The notes below the pieces were generated by a model. It was not told where the DNA came from. It saw nothing but the letters and a program-made list of their open reading frames with translations, and ran no database searches. A stretch of DNA of 64,000 nucleotides, taken from positions 248,001-312,000 of the forward strand of contig NZ_LIPD01000001.1 in assembly GCF_001905545.1 (NCBI RefSeq). The letters run 5' to 3'. Origin of the DNA: Streptomyces sp. CB02056. Lineage in GTDB: Bacteria > Actinomycetota > Actinomycetes > Streptomycetales > Streptomycetaceae. Positions within the stretch are counted from its first letter, which is position 1; every line of letters begins with the position of its first letter. Shown piece by piece: positions 24,492 to 33,922 of this stretch. The position numbers and the translations under genes were made by a program.

Positions 24492-24515
24492 ATGACGCGG
24501 GTGCGCGGCCGGGTA

Positions 24516-25202
24516 CTACGCGCGGTCGTGCCAGTGGCCGGCCAGGGCCGGGCCGAGCTGGTCGAAGTGACGCTCGATCACCGCGACCATGCCCTCGGGG
24601 CCGGCCGGCTCGTGCTCGGCGCTCCAGGAGAGGTGGGCCAGGCGCAGCAGTCCGCCGAAGACGGCGGCGAGCACGGCCGGGCGCAGGTCCTCGGCCGGGT
24701 CCAGGCCCTCGCGCTCGGCGAGCACCCGGACGACCAGCCGCTCCTGCTCGTTGACCCGCCGCAGGTGGGCGGCGAGCAGCGGGGGCGTCTCCTCGATCAT
24801 CCGCATGAGTTCGAGGGCGCTGTGGATCGAGCCGGGGCCGGCGGCCTCCTCGCTGCCGAGGTCGTGCCAGGCCTTGACGATCGAGGCGCGCAGGGCCTGG
24901 AGCGGGGTCTCCTCGGCCGGGCGGTGGCGCAGGCACTCCATGAAGTAGTCCTCGGCCACGGCCATCACGGCGAGCGCGACCTCGTCCTTGTTGGCGAAGT
25001 AGCGGAAGAAGGTGCGCTGGGAGACGTCGACGGCGGAGGCGATCTCGTCGACGGTCGTCCGGGCGAAGCCCTGCCGGAGGAAGAGCACGTGGGCGGCCTG
25101 GATCAGGGCGTACCGGGTCTGCTGCTTCTTGCGCTCGCGCAGTCCGGGGGTGCGCCCGGGGCCCTCCGGGGCGTCGGTGGTGCGGGGGGTGTGAGCGGCC
25201 AT
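24516..25202 (-). CDS. TetR family transcriptional regulator
   Basis: The 228-residue protein has a TetR N-terminal helix-turn-helix: QQTRYALIQAAHVLFLRQGFARTTVDEIASAVDVSQRTFFRYFANKDEVALAV. The helical C-terminal domain matches no ligand class I can name. It diverges from the MFS exporter gene, with two TGTCAG/CTGACA operators between them, the classic arrangement of an efflux repressor. Confidence 0.94.
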   Translation of the reverse strand: MAAHTPRTTDAPEGPGRTPGLRERKKQQTRYALIQAAHVLFLRQGFARTTVDEIASAVDVSQRTFFRYFANKDEVALAVMAVAEDYFMECLRHRPAEETPLQALRASIVKAWHDLGSEEAAGPGSIHSALELMRMIEETPPLLAAHLRRVNEQERLVVRVLAEREGLDPAEDLRPAVLAAVFGGLLRLAHLSWSAEHEPAGPEGMVAVIERHFDQLGPALAGHWHDRA

Positions 25203-25257
25203 GAGCAGGGGCCTTCCGGAGGGCTGGGTACGGCGGTGGGAGCACGATCCTAGCGCT

Positions 25258-25315
25258 CTGACAAATGTCAGTTATGGCCAGAAGTCACTGTTTGCCGAAT
25301 GTCAGCGGCTGACAT
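25258..25315. promoter_or_regulatory. Two TetR operators between tetR and the MFS gene
   Basis: CTGACAAATGTCAG (25258-25271) and ATGTCAGCGGCTGACAT (25299-25315) share the CTGACA/TGTCAG half-sites. The second abuts a CATAATCT -10-like box for the exporter; the first lies about 56 bp before the tetR start. Confidence 0.75.
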
Positions 25316-25420
25316 AATCTGCCGAGGTGGCGCCCGTCGGGCCGGGGCACCTGTGGGGACGGGTGGGCCGGGGCGCCACGACCACGTCCTGCACCCCAGC
25401 CACGCCCCCGGAGGGCCCTG

Positions 25421-27025
25421 ATGAGCCAGTCCGTCGTGAAGAACTCCGAGGCGGACGCACCGCCGCCGCCGAACCCGCCGTCGGGGGGCGGCCTCAAGGG
25501 GCACCCCTGGCTGACCCTGCTGACCGTCGCGGTCGGCGTCATGATGGTCGCGCTGGACGGCACGATCGTCGCCATCGCCAACCCGGTGATCCAGGAGAAG
25601 CTGCACGCGGCGCCCGCCGAGATCCAGTGGGTCACCAGCGGCTACCTGCTGGCCCTGGCGGTCTTCCTGGTCACCGCCGGCAAGATCGGCGACCGCTTCG
25701 GCCACAAGGCCACCTTCCTGGTCGGCGCGGTGGGCTTCGCCGTGACCTCGGCCGCGATCGGCTTCGCCGGCAACATCCAGACCGTGATCGCCTTCCGGGT
25801 GCTCCAGGGCCTGTTCGGCGCGCTGCTCCAGCCAGCCGCGCTCGGCCTGCTGCGCGGGGCCTTCCCGGCCGAGCGGCTCAACATGGCGATCGGCATCTGG
25901 GGCGGCGTGATCGGCGCCTCGACCGCGGCCGGCCCGATCGTCGGCGGCCTGCTGGTCGAGCACGTCAACTGGGAGTCGGTGTTCTTCATCAACGTCCCGG
26001 TCGGCCTGATCGCGCTGGCGCTGGGCCTGTGGATCCTGCGGGACGTCCGCGCCGAGAAGGCCGCCAAGTCCTTCGACCTGCCCGGCATCGCGCTGCTCTC
26101 GGTGGGGATGTTCGCGCTGGTCTTCGGCATCATCAAGGCCCCCGAGTGGGGCTGGGGCGACGGGCGGACGCTGCTGTTCCTGGGCGGCGCGGTGGTCCTG
26201 ATGGTGCTGTTCGCGCTCTGGCAGGGCAAGGCCCGCGAGCCGCTGGTGCCGCTCGGCCTGTTCCGCTCGGTGCCGCTGTCGGCGGGCGTGCTGCTGATGG
26301 CGCTGATGGCCTTCGCGTTCTTCGGCGCGATCTTCTTCGTGACCTTCTACTTGCAGAACGTGCACGGGATGAAGCCGGTCGACGCCGGCGTCCACCTCCT
26401 GCCGATGACCGGCATGATGATCGTCGGCTCGCCGCTGGCCGGCCTGGCGATCGGGAAGCTGGGCCCGCGCATCCCGATCGTGGCCGGGATGCTGATCACC
26501 ACCGTCGCGATGTACGGCATGTCCACCCTGGACACCGGCTCCGGCAACGGTGTGATGTCGCTCTGGTTCGTCCTGATGGGCCTCGGCATCAGCCCGGTCA
26601 TGGTCGGCGCCACCGAGGTGATCGTCGGCAACGCCCCGCTGGAGCTCTCCGGCGTGGCCGGCGGCCTCCAGCAGGCCGCGATGCAGGTCGGCGGCAGCCT
26701 CGGCACCGCGGTGCTGGGCGCGCTGATGGCCGCCAAGGTCGGCGACGTGCTGCCGGGCAACTGGGCGAAGGCCGGCCTGCCGCCGGTCGAGGGCGCGGCG
26801 GGCGAGGGCCTCAAGCAGGCCGCCCAGCTCGGCATCGCCCCGCCGGCCCCGGCCGGCACCCCGCAGCAGGCGGTGGACGCGATGGCCGGCGCCGTCCACG
26901 AGTCCTTCGTGAGCGGCATGTCGCTCGCCTTCGCGGTGGCCTCGGTGGTGGCCCTCGCCGCCGCCGCGCTCGGCCTGCTCACCCGCCGCGGCACCACCGA
27001 CGCGGGCCCGTCCGTGCACATCTGA
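25421..27025 (+). CDS. MFS transporter, DHA2 (EmrB/QacA) family
   Basis: The 534-residue drug:proton antiporter has about 14 transmembrane segments. It carries the DHA2 motifs MMVALDGTIVAIANPVIQ (motif D1, first helix), IGDRFGHKATFLVGAVGF (motif A) and GIWGGVIGASTAAGPIVGGLL (motif C, antiporter signature). The N-terminus is Pro-rich. ATG 25421 follows GGAGGG. The divergent TetR gene and double operator indicate substrate-inducible efflux. Substrate unknown. Confidence 0.95.
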   Translation: MSQSVVKNSEADAPPPPNPPSGGGLKGHPWLTLLTVAVGVMMVALDGTIVAIANPVIQEKLHAAPAEIQWVTSGYLLALAVFLVTAGKIGDRFGHKATFLVGAVGFAVTSAAIGFAGNIQTVIAFRVLQGLFGALLQPAALGLLRGAFPAERLNMAIGIWGGVIGASTAAGPIVGGLLVEHVNWESVFFINVPVGLIALALGLWILRDVRAEKAAKSFDLPGIALLSVGMFALVFGIIKAPEWGWGDGRTLLFLGGAVVLMVLFALWQGKAREPLVPLGLFRSVPLSAGVLLMALMAFAFFGAIFFVTFYLQNVHGMKPVDAGVHLLPMTGMMIVGSPLAGLAIGKLGPRIPIVAGMLITTVAMYGMSTLDTGSGNGVMSLWFVLMGLGISPVMVGATEVIVGNAPLELSGVAGGLQQAAMQVGGSLGTAVLGALMAAKVGDVLPGNWAKAGLPPVEGAAGEGLKQAAQLGIAPPAPAGTPQQAVDAMAGAVHESFVSGMSLAFAVASVVALAAAALGLLTRRGTTDAGPSVHI

Positions 27026-27050
27026 CGGCCCCACGGCCCCGCCGCACGCC

Positions 27051-27082
27051 ACGGCCCCGGACTCCTCGGAGTCCGGGGCCGT
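27051..27082. terminator. Bidirectional hairpin terminator
   Basis: A perfect 14-bp stem (27051-27064 with 27069-27082) with a CTCG loop lies between the MFS gene and the convergent nitroreductase-family gene. Confidence 0.8.
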
Positions 27083-27114
27083 CGTGGTGCCCGGGCGGCG
27101 GGCGCCCCTGTGCG

Positions 27115-27573
27115 TCAGGCGCGGCTGAGGGCCACCAGCGGGACGGTCCTGGCGGTGGTGCGGTAGCCGGCGAACTGGGGCTGGGCGGCGATCTGACGGG
27201 CCCAGAGCGCGTCGTGCTCGGCCGGGTCGACCGGTGCCGCCAGGGCCGGGTAGCGCTCGGCGCCGACCTCGACGGTCACCTCGGGGTGGGCCACCAGGTT
27301 GCGGTACCAGAGCGGGTCCTGCTCGCTGCCGCCGTTGGAGGCGAAGACCACCAGCCGCCCGCCGTCCGGCAGGTAGACCAGGGGAGTGGTGCGCGGCTCG
27401 CCGCTGCGGGCGCCGACCACGGTGAGCAGGAGGACCGGCGCGTCGGCGAGCGGGCCGCCGACGGCCCCCTGCCGGGTGCGGAACTCCGCGATCACGTTCC
27501 GGTTGAACTCGCCCGCACCGTCGGCGGGTTCGGGGTGCCGCCCGGAGGGCCCGGGCCTCGTCTCGTCGGTCAT
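27115..27573 (-). CDS. Deazaflavin (F420)-dependent nitroreductase family protein
   Basis: The 152-residue split beta-barrel protein resembles Ddn-type F420-dependent reductases: FNRNVIAEFRTRQGAVGGPLADAPVLLLTVVGARSGEPRTTPLVYLPDGGRLVVFASNGGS, then DPLWYRNLVAHPEVTVEVG and ARTVPLVALSR. ATG 27573. Members use reduced F420 to reduce quinones or nitro compounds. The gene stands alone between two hairpins. Confidence 0.92.
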   Translation of the reverse strand: MTDETRPGPSGRHPEPADGAGEFNRNVIAEFRTRQGAVGGPLADAPVLLLTVVGARSGEPRTTPLVYLPDGGRLVVFASNGGSEQDPLWYRNLVAHPEVTVEVGAERYPALAAPVDPAEHDALWARQIAAQPQFAGYRTTARTVPLVALSRA

Positions 27574-27586
27574 GACGCCGAGCTTA

Positions 27587-27644
27587 GGGCCTGTCGTCGA
27601 ACTCGCGTCGTCCGCCCGGAGGGCGGGAGTTCGACGACAGGCCC
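27587..27644. repeat. 58-bp nested inverted-repeat element
   Basis: An 18-bp perfect inverted repeat (27587-27604 and 27627-27644; outer bases GGGCCTGTCGTCG and CGACGACAGGCCC) encloses an inner 6-bp hairpin (CCGCCC 27612-27617, GGGCGG 27621-27626). It starts 13 bp from the start codon of the adjacent gene. Too long and symmetrical for an ordinary operator; a REP- or MITE-like element is likely. A related sequence of 16 identical bases occurs at 3234-3249. Confidence 0.7.
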
Positions 27645-27690
27645 AGGACCTCACACCGGTGTGAGGGTCAAGAACACGACGGACGGCGAA

Positions 27691-27722
27691 GGGCCGGACC
27701 CCCCGTGCGGGAGGTCCGGCCC
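27691..27722 (-). terminator. aceE terminator hairpin
   Basis: GGGCCGGACC (27691-27700) pairs with GGTCCGGCCC (27713-27722) just after the minus-strand aceE stop. Confidence 0.7.
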
Positions 27723-27749
27723 CTCGGTGCCTCAGGGCCTACCGGCCGG

Positions 27750-30500
27750 TCAGGCGTCGCCGCCGGCGGCGCCCGGGTCGGCCGCGGTCACGTCGAGCAG
27801 CTGGTAGCGGTCGATCGCGTCCTTCAGGGCCGAGCGGTCGATCTTGCCCTGCTTGGCGAGCTCGGTGAGCACACCCAGGACGACCGACTGCGCGTCGATG
27901 TGGAAGAAGCGACGGGCCGCGCCACGGGTGTCGGCGAAGCCGAAGCCGTCGGCGCCCAGCGACTGGTACTGACCCGGCACCCAGCGGGCGATCTGGTCCG
28001 GCACCGCGCGCATCCAGTCGGACACCGCGACGACCGGGCCCTCGGCACCCTGGAGCTTCTGGGTGACGTACGGCACGCGCTGCTGCTCCTCGGGGTGCAG
28101 CAGGTTGAACTCCTCGGCCTCCACCGCGTCGCGGCGCAGCTCGTTCCAGGAGGTCGCGGACCAGACGTCGGCCTTGACGTTCCACTCCTCGGCGAGGATG
28201 CGCTGGGCCTCCAGGGCCCACGGCACGGCCACGCCGGAGGCGAGGATCTGGGCCGGGATCTGGCCCGCGGTGCCCGGCGCGTACCTGTGCAGACCCTTGA
28301 GGATGCCCTCGACGTCCACGTTCTCCGGCTCGGCCGGCATCTTGATCGGCTCGTTGTAGACGGTCATGTAGTAGAACACGTCCTCGCCGTGCGGGTGCTC
28401 GGCGCTGGAGCCGTACATCCGCCGCAGACCGTCCTGGACGATGTGCGCGATCTCGAAGCCGTACGCCGGGTCGTACGCGACGACGCCGGGGTTGGTCGAG
28501 GCCAGCAGGTGCGAGTGGCCGTCGGCGTGCTGCAGGCCCTCACCGGTCAGCGTGGTGCGGCCGGCGGTGGCGCCGATCACGAAGCCGCGGGCCAGCTGGT
28601 CGGCCATCTGCCAGAACTGGTCGCCGGTGCGCTGGAACCCGAACATCGAGTAGAAGACGTACACCGGGATCAGCGGCTCGCCGTGGGTGGCGTAGGACGA
28701 GCCGGCGGCGATCAGCGAGGCGGTGCAGCCGGCCTCGGAGATGCCGTCGTGCAGCATCTGGCCGGTCGGCGACTCCTTGTAGGCGAGGAGCAGGTCCCGG
28801 TCGACCGACTCGTAGGTCTGGCCGAGCGGGTTGTAGATCTTCGCCGAGGGGAAGAGCGAGTCCATGCCGAAGGTGCGGTACTCGTCCGGCGCGATCGGCA
28901 CGAAGCGGTTGCCGATGCCCTTGTCCCGCATGAGGTCCTTGAGCACCCGGACGAACGCCATGGTGGTGGCGATGGTCTGGTTGCCGGAGCCCTTCTTGAC
29001 CGCCTTGTAGGCGTCGTCGCCGGGCAGCTCCAGCTTCCGCGGGCGGACCTTGCGGGTCGGCACGTAGCCGCCGAGCTCCTCCCGGCGGTCGTGCATGTAC
29101 TGGATCTCCTCCGAGTCGCGGCCCGGGTGGTAGTAGGGCGGGTAGCCCTCGTCCAGCTGCTTGTCGGTGATCGGCAGGTGCAGCCGGTCGCGGAAGCGCT
29201 TCAGGTCCTCGACCGTCAGCTTCTTCATCTGGTGGGTGGCGTTGCGGCCCTCGAAGTTGGGGCCCAGCGTCCAGCCCTTGACCGTCTGCGCCAGGATGAC
29301 CGTCGGCTGGCCCTTGTGCTCGCGGGCCGCCTTGAACGCCGCGTAGATCTTCTTGTGGTCGTGGCCGCCGCGACCCAGGTGCTGGATCTGCTGGTCGGTC
29401 ATGTTCTCGACCATGGCGCGCAGGCGCAGGTCGCCGCCGAAGAAGTGCTCGCGGATGTACTGGCCGGTCTCGGTGGCGTAGGTCTGGAACTGGCCGTCCA
29501 CCGTGGTGTTCAGCTTGTTGACCAGGACGCCGTCGCGGTCCTGCGCGAGCAGCGGGTCCCAGGAGCGGTCCCAGACCAGCTTGATCACGTTCCAGCCGGC
29601 GCCCCGGAACTGGGACTCCAGCTCCTGGATGATCTTGCCGTTGCCGCGGACCGGGCCGTCCAGGCGCTGCAGGTTGCAGTTGACCACGAAGGTCAGGTTG
29701 TCCAGGCCCTCGCGGGCGGCCAGCGAGAGCTGGCCGAGCGACTCGGGCTCGTCCATCTCGCCGTCGCCGAGGAAGGCGTAGACCTGCGAGTCCGAGGTGT
29801 CCTTGATGCCGCGGTGCTCCAGGTAGCGGTTCATCCGCGCCTGGTAGATCGCGCCGAGCGGGCCGAGGCCCATCGAGACGGTCGGGAACTCCCAGAAGTC
29901 CGGCATCAGCCGCGGGTGCGGGTAGCTGGAGAGGCCGTACGGGGCCTTCGACTTCTCCTGGCGGAAGGCGTCGAGCTGCTGCTCGGTGAGCCGGTCCAGC
30001 AGGAAGGCGCGGGCGTAGATGCCGGGGGAGGCGTGACCCTGGAAGAAGATCTGGTCGCCCGACTCGCCCTCGGCGTCCTTGCCGCGGAAGAAGTAGTTGA
30101 AGCCGACGTCGTAGAGCGACGCGGAGGAGGCGAAGGTGGCGATGTGGCCACCGACGCCGATGCCGGGGCGCTGCGCCCGGGAGACCATGACGGCCGCGTT
30201 CCACCGGGTCGCGTTGAGGATCTTCCGCTCGATCTCCTCGTTGCCGGGGAAGAACGGCTCGTCCTTGGTCGCGATGGTGTTGACGTAGTCCGTGCTGCGC
30301 ATCTCGGGCACGGCGACACGCTTCTCGCGGGCGCGCTCGATCAGCCGCAGCATCAGGTAACGGGCACGCTCACGCCCCCGCTCGTCGATGGCCGCATCGA
30401 GCGACTCCAGCCATTCCGCGGTCTCCTCGGGATCGAAGTCCGGGACCTGACTCGGAAGGCCGCCAATGATGATCGGGTTGCGATCGGATCCGGAAGCCAC
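27750..30500 (-). CDS. aceE: Pyruvate dehydrogenase E1 component, homodimeric type
   Basis: This 916-residue thiamine-diphosphate enzyme decarboxylates pyruvate and transfers acetyl to the lipoyl E2. It is a full-length AceE-type E1. The ThDP/magnesium motif [10 protein letters not shown] is at residues 245-254, ending with [11 protein letters not shown] downstream; the conserved [24 protein letters not shown] block (around 117-140), [14 protein letters not shown], and the transketolase-like central region ([45 protein letters not shown]) are intact. GTG 30500 follows AAGGA. It is divergent from the DUF3052 gene across a 517-bp gap. Confidence 0.97.
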   Translation of the reverse strand: MASGSDRNPIIIGGLPSQVPDFDPEETAEWLESLDAAIDERGRERARYLMLRLIERAREKRVAVPEMRSTDYVNTIATKDEPFFPGNEEIERKILNATRWNAAVMVSRAQRPGIGVGGHIATFASSASLYDVGFNYFFRGKDAEGESGDQIFFQGHASPGIYARAFLLDRLTEQQLDAFRQEKSKAPYGLSSYPHPRLMPDFWEFPTVSMGLGPLGAIYQARMNRYLEHRGIKDTSDSQVYAFLGDGEMDEPESLGQLSLAAREGLDNLTFVVNCNLQRLDGPVRGNGKIIQELESQFRGAGWNVIKLVWDRSWDPLLAQDRDGVLVNKLNTTVDGQFQTYATETGQYIREHFFGGDLRLRAMVENMTDQQIQHLGRGGHDHKKIYAAFKAAREHKGQPTVILAQTVKGWTLGPNFEGRNATHQMKKLTVEDLKRFRDRLHLPITDKQLDEGYPPYYHPGRDSEEIQYMHDRREELGGYVPTRKVRPRKLELPGDDAYKAVKKGSGNQTIATTMAFVRVLKDLMRDKGIGNRFVPIAPDEYRTFGMDSLFPSAKIYNPLGQTYESVDRDLLLAYKESPTGQMLHDGISEAGCTASLIAAGSSYATHGEPLIPVYVFYSMFGFQRTGDQFWQMADQLARGFVIGATAGRTTLTGEGLQHADGHSHLLASTNPGVVAYDPAYGFEIAHIVQDGLRRMYGSSAEHPHGEDVFYYMTVYNEPIKMPAEPENVDVEGILKGLHRYAPGTAGQIPAQILASGVAVPWALEAQRILAEEWNVKADVWSATSWNELRRDAVEAEEFNLLHPEEQQRVPYVTQKLQGAEGPVVAVSDWMRAVPDQIARWVPGQYQSLGADGFGFADTRGAARRFFHIDAQSVVLGVLTELAKQGKIDRSALKDAIDRYQLLDVTAADPGAAGGDA

Positions 30501-31017
30501 GCTGTTCCTTCACTGTCGGTCGAAACTGAGGTGTGTCGCGCCGCCTCCATCGTGCTACCGCGCTCGGAGATCCGTCATCTCTACCGATCGGTAACCGTCG
30601 CGCCCGGTGGGCGGTCCGGTCTGGTGGTGCGCGGTGCGGGCGTCTCCGTCCGCTCCGCACACCCCCGGGTGTTACGAAAAGAGGTGGTCCGACCTGGTGT
30701 CCCGTCCGCCCGATGGCGGGCGGCCGGGGTGAGGGCCAACAGGAGACTCTACGCCCGCGCACGCGCGGACCCCGAATGCCGTTCGCATCTCGGGCACACG
30801 TACGGCCTGTGGGCCGGGACCACCCGAAGCATCCTCGGACCATGCAGAAAAGGGCAAATCGGTGTGATTCCCGACACGTCCCACGGCGTGTTCCGGTGCG
30901 ACACGTCAACCTTTGGAGGGGATCGGGGGTCGGGTACTTGCGCGAACCGCCGCGCCCGTGTGGACTACGGCCACAGCCTCGGCATGGATGCCGAGCCGAA
31001 TACTGGAGGTTATTCCC
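30501..31017. promoter_or_regulatory. Long divergent intergenic region between aceE and DUF3052 gene
   Basis: No gene is supported in these 517 bp. It contains TACCGATCGGTA (30582-30593), a perfect 12-bp palindrome about 80 bp before the aceE start and a good operator candidate. It also contains CGACACGTC twice, at 30872-30880 and 30899-30907, about 110-140 bp before the DUF3052 start. The length suggests complex control of aceE. Confidence 0.5.
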
Positions 31018-31461
31018 GTGAGCGCGACCGCGGACCCCGCGGACAAGTCCAACCCGGCGACCCGTCTCGGCTTCGAAGAGGGCCAGATCATCCAGGAGCT
31101 GGGGTACGACGAAGACACTGACCAGGACCTCCGCGAAGGCATCGAGGAGCTCACCGGGACGGATCTCGTCGACGAGGACTACGACGACGTCGCCGACGCC
31201 GTCCTGCTGTGGCACCGCGACGACGACGGGGACCTCACCGACGCCCTCGTCGACGCGCTGGAGTACCTGGCGGAGGGCGGCCTCATCTGGCTGATGACGC
31301 CCAAGACCGGGCGGGACGGCCACATCGAGGCGTCCGACATCAACGACTCGGCCAAGACCGCCGGTCTCTCCCAGACCAGCTCGATCAACATCGTCAAGGA
31401 CTGGGCGGCCACCCGGCTCGCGACCAAGTCCACGGCGAAGCAGAGCGGCGGAAAGCGCTGA
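31018..31461 (+). CDS. DUF3052 family protein
   Basis: The 147-residue acidic protein starts at GTG 31018 with GGAGGT seven bases upstream. It matches the conserved actinobacterial DUF3052 family: NPATRLGFEEGQIIQELGYDEDTDQDLREGIEEL, then DVADAVLLWHRDDDGDLTDALVDAL, GGLIWLMTPKTGRDGHIE and SSINIVKDWAATRL. Function unknown. The divergent pairing with aceE is conserved in actinobacteria (also seen near aceE in mycobacteria), suggesting a shared regulatory setting. Confidence 0.9.
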   Translation: MSATADPADKSNPATRLGFEEGQIIQELGYDEDTDQDLREGIEELTGTDLVDEDYDDVADAVLLWHRDDDGDLTDALVDALEYLAEGGLIWLMTPKTGRDGHIEASDINDSAKTAGLSQTSSINIVKDWAATRLATKSTAKQSGGKR

Positions 31462-31483
31462 GCGGGCTCTGAAGTCCCCGCAC

Positions 31484-31520
31484 CGGGCCCCGCCGGAGGA
31501 ACCCCCTCCGGCGGGGCCCG
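31484..31520 (+). terminator. Hairpin terminator after the DUF3052 gene
   Basis: A perfect 16-bp stem pairs 31484-31499 with 31505-31520 around a 5-base loop, 22 bp after the stop. Confidence 0.8.
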
Positions 31521-31702
31521 CTGCATGCCCGCCGCCCGCGAGGGGTCCGGCCGGCGCCCCGGACCGGTCCGTTCGCGGACGGCGAACGCGGCGGGCCGCG
31601 GCCGCCCGCCTCATCCGTTCGGCGGAACGGCCGTAAACGAATGCGAGGATGTGGCCTGCCGCGCCCGCCGCGCGGCGCGCTCGCGTCAGAAAGGTCCCGT
31701 TC

Positions 31703-32161
31703 ATGGCCATCGAGGTCGGCACCCAGGCTCCGGACTTCGAGCTCCGCAACCAGCACGGCGAGTCCGTCCGGCTCTCCGACTTCCGCGGCCGGAAGAACGT
31801 CGTCCTGGTCTTCTACCCGTTCGCCTTCACCGGCGTCTGCACCGGCGAGCTGGGCGCGATCCAGCGGGAGCTGGCGGGCCTGCAGAACGACACCGTGCAG
31901 GTGCTCGGGCTCTCCTGCGACTCCCAGTTCTCCCAGCGGGTCTTCGCCGACCGGGAGGGCCTGGAGTTCCCGCTGCTGGCCGACTTCTGGCCGCACGGCG
32001 AGGTCGCCCGCGCGTACGGCGTACTCGACGAGGAGCGGGGCTGCCCGCTGCGCGGCACCTTCGTGGTCGACACCGCCGGCGCGGTGCGCTGGAGCGTCGT
32101 CAACGGCCTCCCGGACGCCCGGGACGAGCAGGAGTACCTGAAGGTGCTCGCGGCGCTCTGA
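31703..32161 (+). CDS. AhpE-type 1-Cys peroxiredoxin
   Basis: The 152-residue peroxiredoxin reduces hydroperoxides and peroxynitrite with Cys46 in YPFAFTGVCTGEL as the peroxidatic residue. The Arg of the active site lies in RGCPLRGTFVVD. Length and the VLGLSCDSQFSQRVFADREGLEFPLLADFWPHGEVARAYG region match mycobacterial AhpE (153 residues). ATG 31703 follows AAAGG. Further cysteines (LSC, RGC) may support resolving or mycothiol/mycoredoxin recycling. It lies just upstream of the Ter island, consistent with a stress theme. Confidence 0.94.
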   Translation: MAIEVGTQAPDFELRNQHGESVRLSDFRGRKNVVLVFYPFAFTGVCTGELGAIQRELAGLQNDTVQVLGLSCDSQFSQRVFADREGLEFPLLADFWPHGEVARAYGVLDEERGCPLRGTFVVDTAGAVRWSVVNGLPDARDEQEYLKVLAAL

Positions 32162-32393
32162 GGCCCCGCCGGGGGCCCCGGACGCGTCCCGGGCGCGCCC
32201 GCCGGGCCCCTTCGGCGCCCGCCGGCCGGGTGCCGTGGGGCCGTGTCCGGCCTGATCAGGGGTGCGGGCGGGAACCCCGTACTACGCTCGGGCCGTTGGC
32301 GGGGTGGGACGCGGGGGCCGATCGGCCTCCCGCCGCCCCGGACCGCACCACCGGGGGCACCACTGGACGTGCCTCCCGATTCTTGGAGGACTA

Positions 32394-32969
32394 GTGGGAG
32401 TCAGCCTCAGCAAGGGCGGCAACGTCTCGCTCACCAAGGAGGCACCCGGCCTCACGGCCGTGGTCGTCGGCCTGGGCTGGGACGTCCGGACCACCACCGG
32501 TGCGGACTTCGACCTGGACGCCAGCGCCCTGCTGTGCAACGCCCAGGGCAAGGTCGCCTCGGACGGCAACTTCGTGTTCTTCAACAACCTGAAGAGCCCG
32601 GACGGCTCGGTCGAGCACACCGGTGACAACCTGACCGGCGAGGGCGAGGGCGACGACGAGGCGATCAAGGTCAACCTGGCCGGCGTCCCGGCGGACGTGG
32701 AGAAGATCGTCTTCCCGGTGTCGATCTACGACGCCGAGACCCGCAGCCAGAACTTCGGCCAGGTGCGCAACGCGTTCATCCGCGTGGTGAACCAGGCCGA
32801 CAACTCGGAGCTGGCCCGCTACGACCTCTCCGAGGACGCCTCCACCGAGACCGCGATGGTCTTCGGCGAGCTGTACCGCAACGGCAGCGAGTGGAAGTTC
32901 CGCGCCATCGGCCAGGGCTACGCCTCCGGCCTGCGCGGCATCGCGCAGGACTTCGGCGTCAACGTCTGA
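32394..32969 (+). CDS. TerD family protein
   Basis: The 191-residue TerD-domain protein is a calcium-binding beta-sandwich of the Ter stress system. It begins [30 protein letters not shown] and has the calcium-site signature [57 protein letters not shown]. The C-terminal [21 protein letters not shown] and [23 protein letters not shown] are canonical. GTG 32394 follows GGAGGA. Nearly identical in layout to the next gene, and followed by its own hairpin. Confidence 0.95.
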   Translation: MGVSLSKGGNVSLTKEAPGLTAVVVGLGWDVRTTTGADFDLDASALLCNAQGKVASDGNFVFFNNLKSPDGSVEHTGDNLTGEGEGDDEAIKVNLAGVPADVEKIVFPVSIYDAETRSQNFGQVRNAFIRVVNQADNSELARYDLSEDASTETAMVFGELYRNGSEWKFRAIGQGYASGLRGIAQDFGVNV

Positions 32970-33011
32970 GCCGTCGCCGGCGCCCTGCGGCGCGGGCTGC
33001 GCGCCGTTCTC

Positions 33012-33052
33012 CCGGGGCGGCCCCGGACCTCCGTGGTCCGGGGCCGCCCCGG
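33012..33052 (+). terminator. Hairpin terminator after the first terD gene
   Basis: An 18-bp perfect stem (33012-33029 with 33035-33052) with loop TCCGT separates the two terD genes, so the second probably has its own promoter. Confidence 0.8.
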
Positions 33053-33196
33053 CTTCGTCCGACCCGGTGCCGTGCTGGTCCGCGGCGCTGCGAGGATGTG
33101 AGTTCAGGAAGTTCAGCCGACCAAAGCCGGTCGGCCGGGGCCGCGGGGGACTACACCTGGATGGCGCCCCGGGAGAAGCAAGGGAGGAAGAACGTC

Positions 33197-33775
33197 ATGG
33201 TGGTCACGCTTGCCAAGGGTGGCAACGTCTCGCTCACCAAGGCCGCGCCGAACCTGACGCAGGTTCGGATCGGCCTCGGCTGGTCCGCCCGTTCAACCAC
33301 GGGCGCCCCGTTCGACCTCGACGCGAGCGCCCTGATCTGCGGTGGCGGGCGAGTGCTCGGTGACGAGTACTTCGTCTTCTACAACAACCTCAAGAGCCCC
33401 GAGGGCTCGGTGGAGCACCAGGGCGACAACCTCACCGGCGGCGACGACACGGGTGACGACGAGGTGGTCGAGGTCAACCTGGACCTCGTCCCGGTGCAGG
33501 CCGACAAGGTGATCTTCGCGGTCTCGATCTACGAGGCCGAGGCGCGGCTCCAGAACTTCGGTCAGGTCCGCAACGCCTACATCCGGGTCGTCAACTCGGT
33601 CGACGGCCAGGAGATCGCCCGGTACGACCTGTCCGAGGACGCGTCCAGCGAGACCGCGATGATCTTCGGCGAGCTGTACCGCTACGCGGGCGAGTGGAAG
33701 TTCCGCGCAGTGGGCCAGGGGTACGCCTCCGGCCTGCGTGGCATCGCGCTCGACTTCGGCGTGAACGTACAGTAA
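33197..33775 (+). CDS. TerD family protein
   Basis: The 192-residue paralogue of the preceding TerD. It keeps the same calcium-site layout ([58 protein letters not shown]) and the terminal [28 protein letters not shown] 33197 has AGGGAGGAAG upstream. It is followed by a small hairpin and then by the TerC/DUF475 membrane protein. Confidence 0.95.
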   Translation: MVVTLAKGGNVSLTKAAPNLTQVRIGLGWSARSTTGAPFDLDASALICGGGRVLGDEYFVFYNNLKSPEGSVEHQGDNLTGGDDTGDDEVVEVNLDLVPVQADKVIFAVSIYEAEARLQNFGQVRNAYIRVVNSVDGQEIARYDLSEDASSETAMIFGELYRYAGEWKFRAVGQGYASGLRGIALDFGVNVQ

Positions 33776-33838
33776 GGGCGGAAATCGGACTTATCGCACC
33801 CGACCCGATCATGAGAACAGAGGGCAGTGCGGGGGTGG

Positions 33839-33863
33839 CCTGACCGGGCCCGGCCCGGTCAGG
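33839..33863 (+). terminator. Hairpin between terD and the TerC-like gene
   Basis: CCTGACCGGG (33839-33848) pairs with CCCGGTCAGG (33854-33863) around CCCGG. A terminator or attenuator 60 bp before the TerC-like start. Confidence 0.55.
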
Positions 33864-33922
33864 GCGTCTCGGGTACGAGGCCGACCCCGGCACGGCCAAA
33901 ACCCGAAAGGTAGCCAACTCCC

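Noticed and set aside
23071..25245. A 724-codon version of the histidine kinase
   Set aside because: The N-terminal extension is antisense-type sequence across the TetR gene; the membrane domain starts at ATG 24399.
27705..31121. A 1138-codon plus-strand open frame over aceE
   Set aside because: Low-complexity shadow of the minus-strand aceE, which has clear catalytic motifs.
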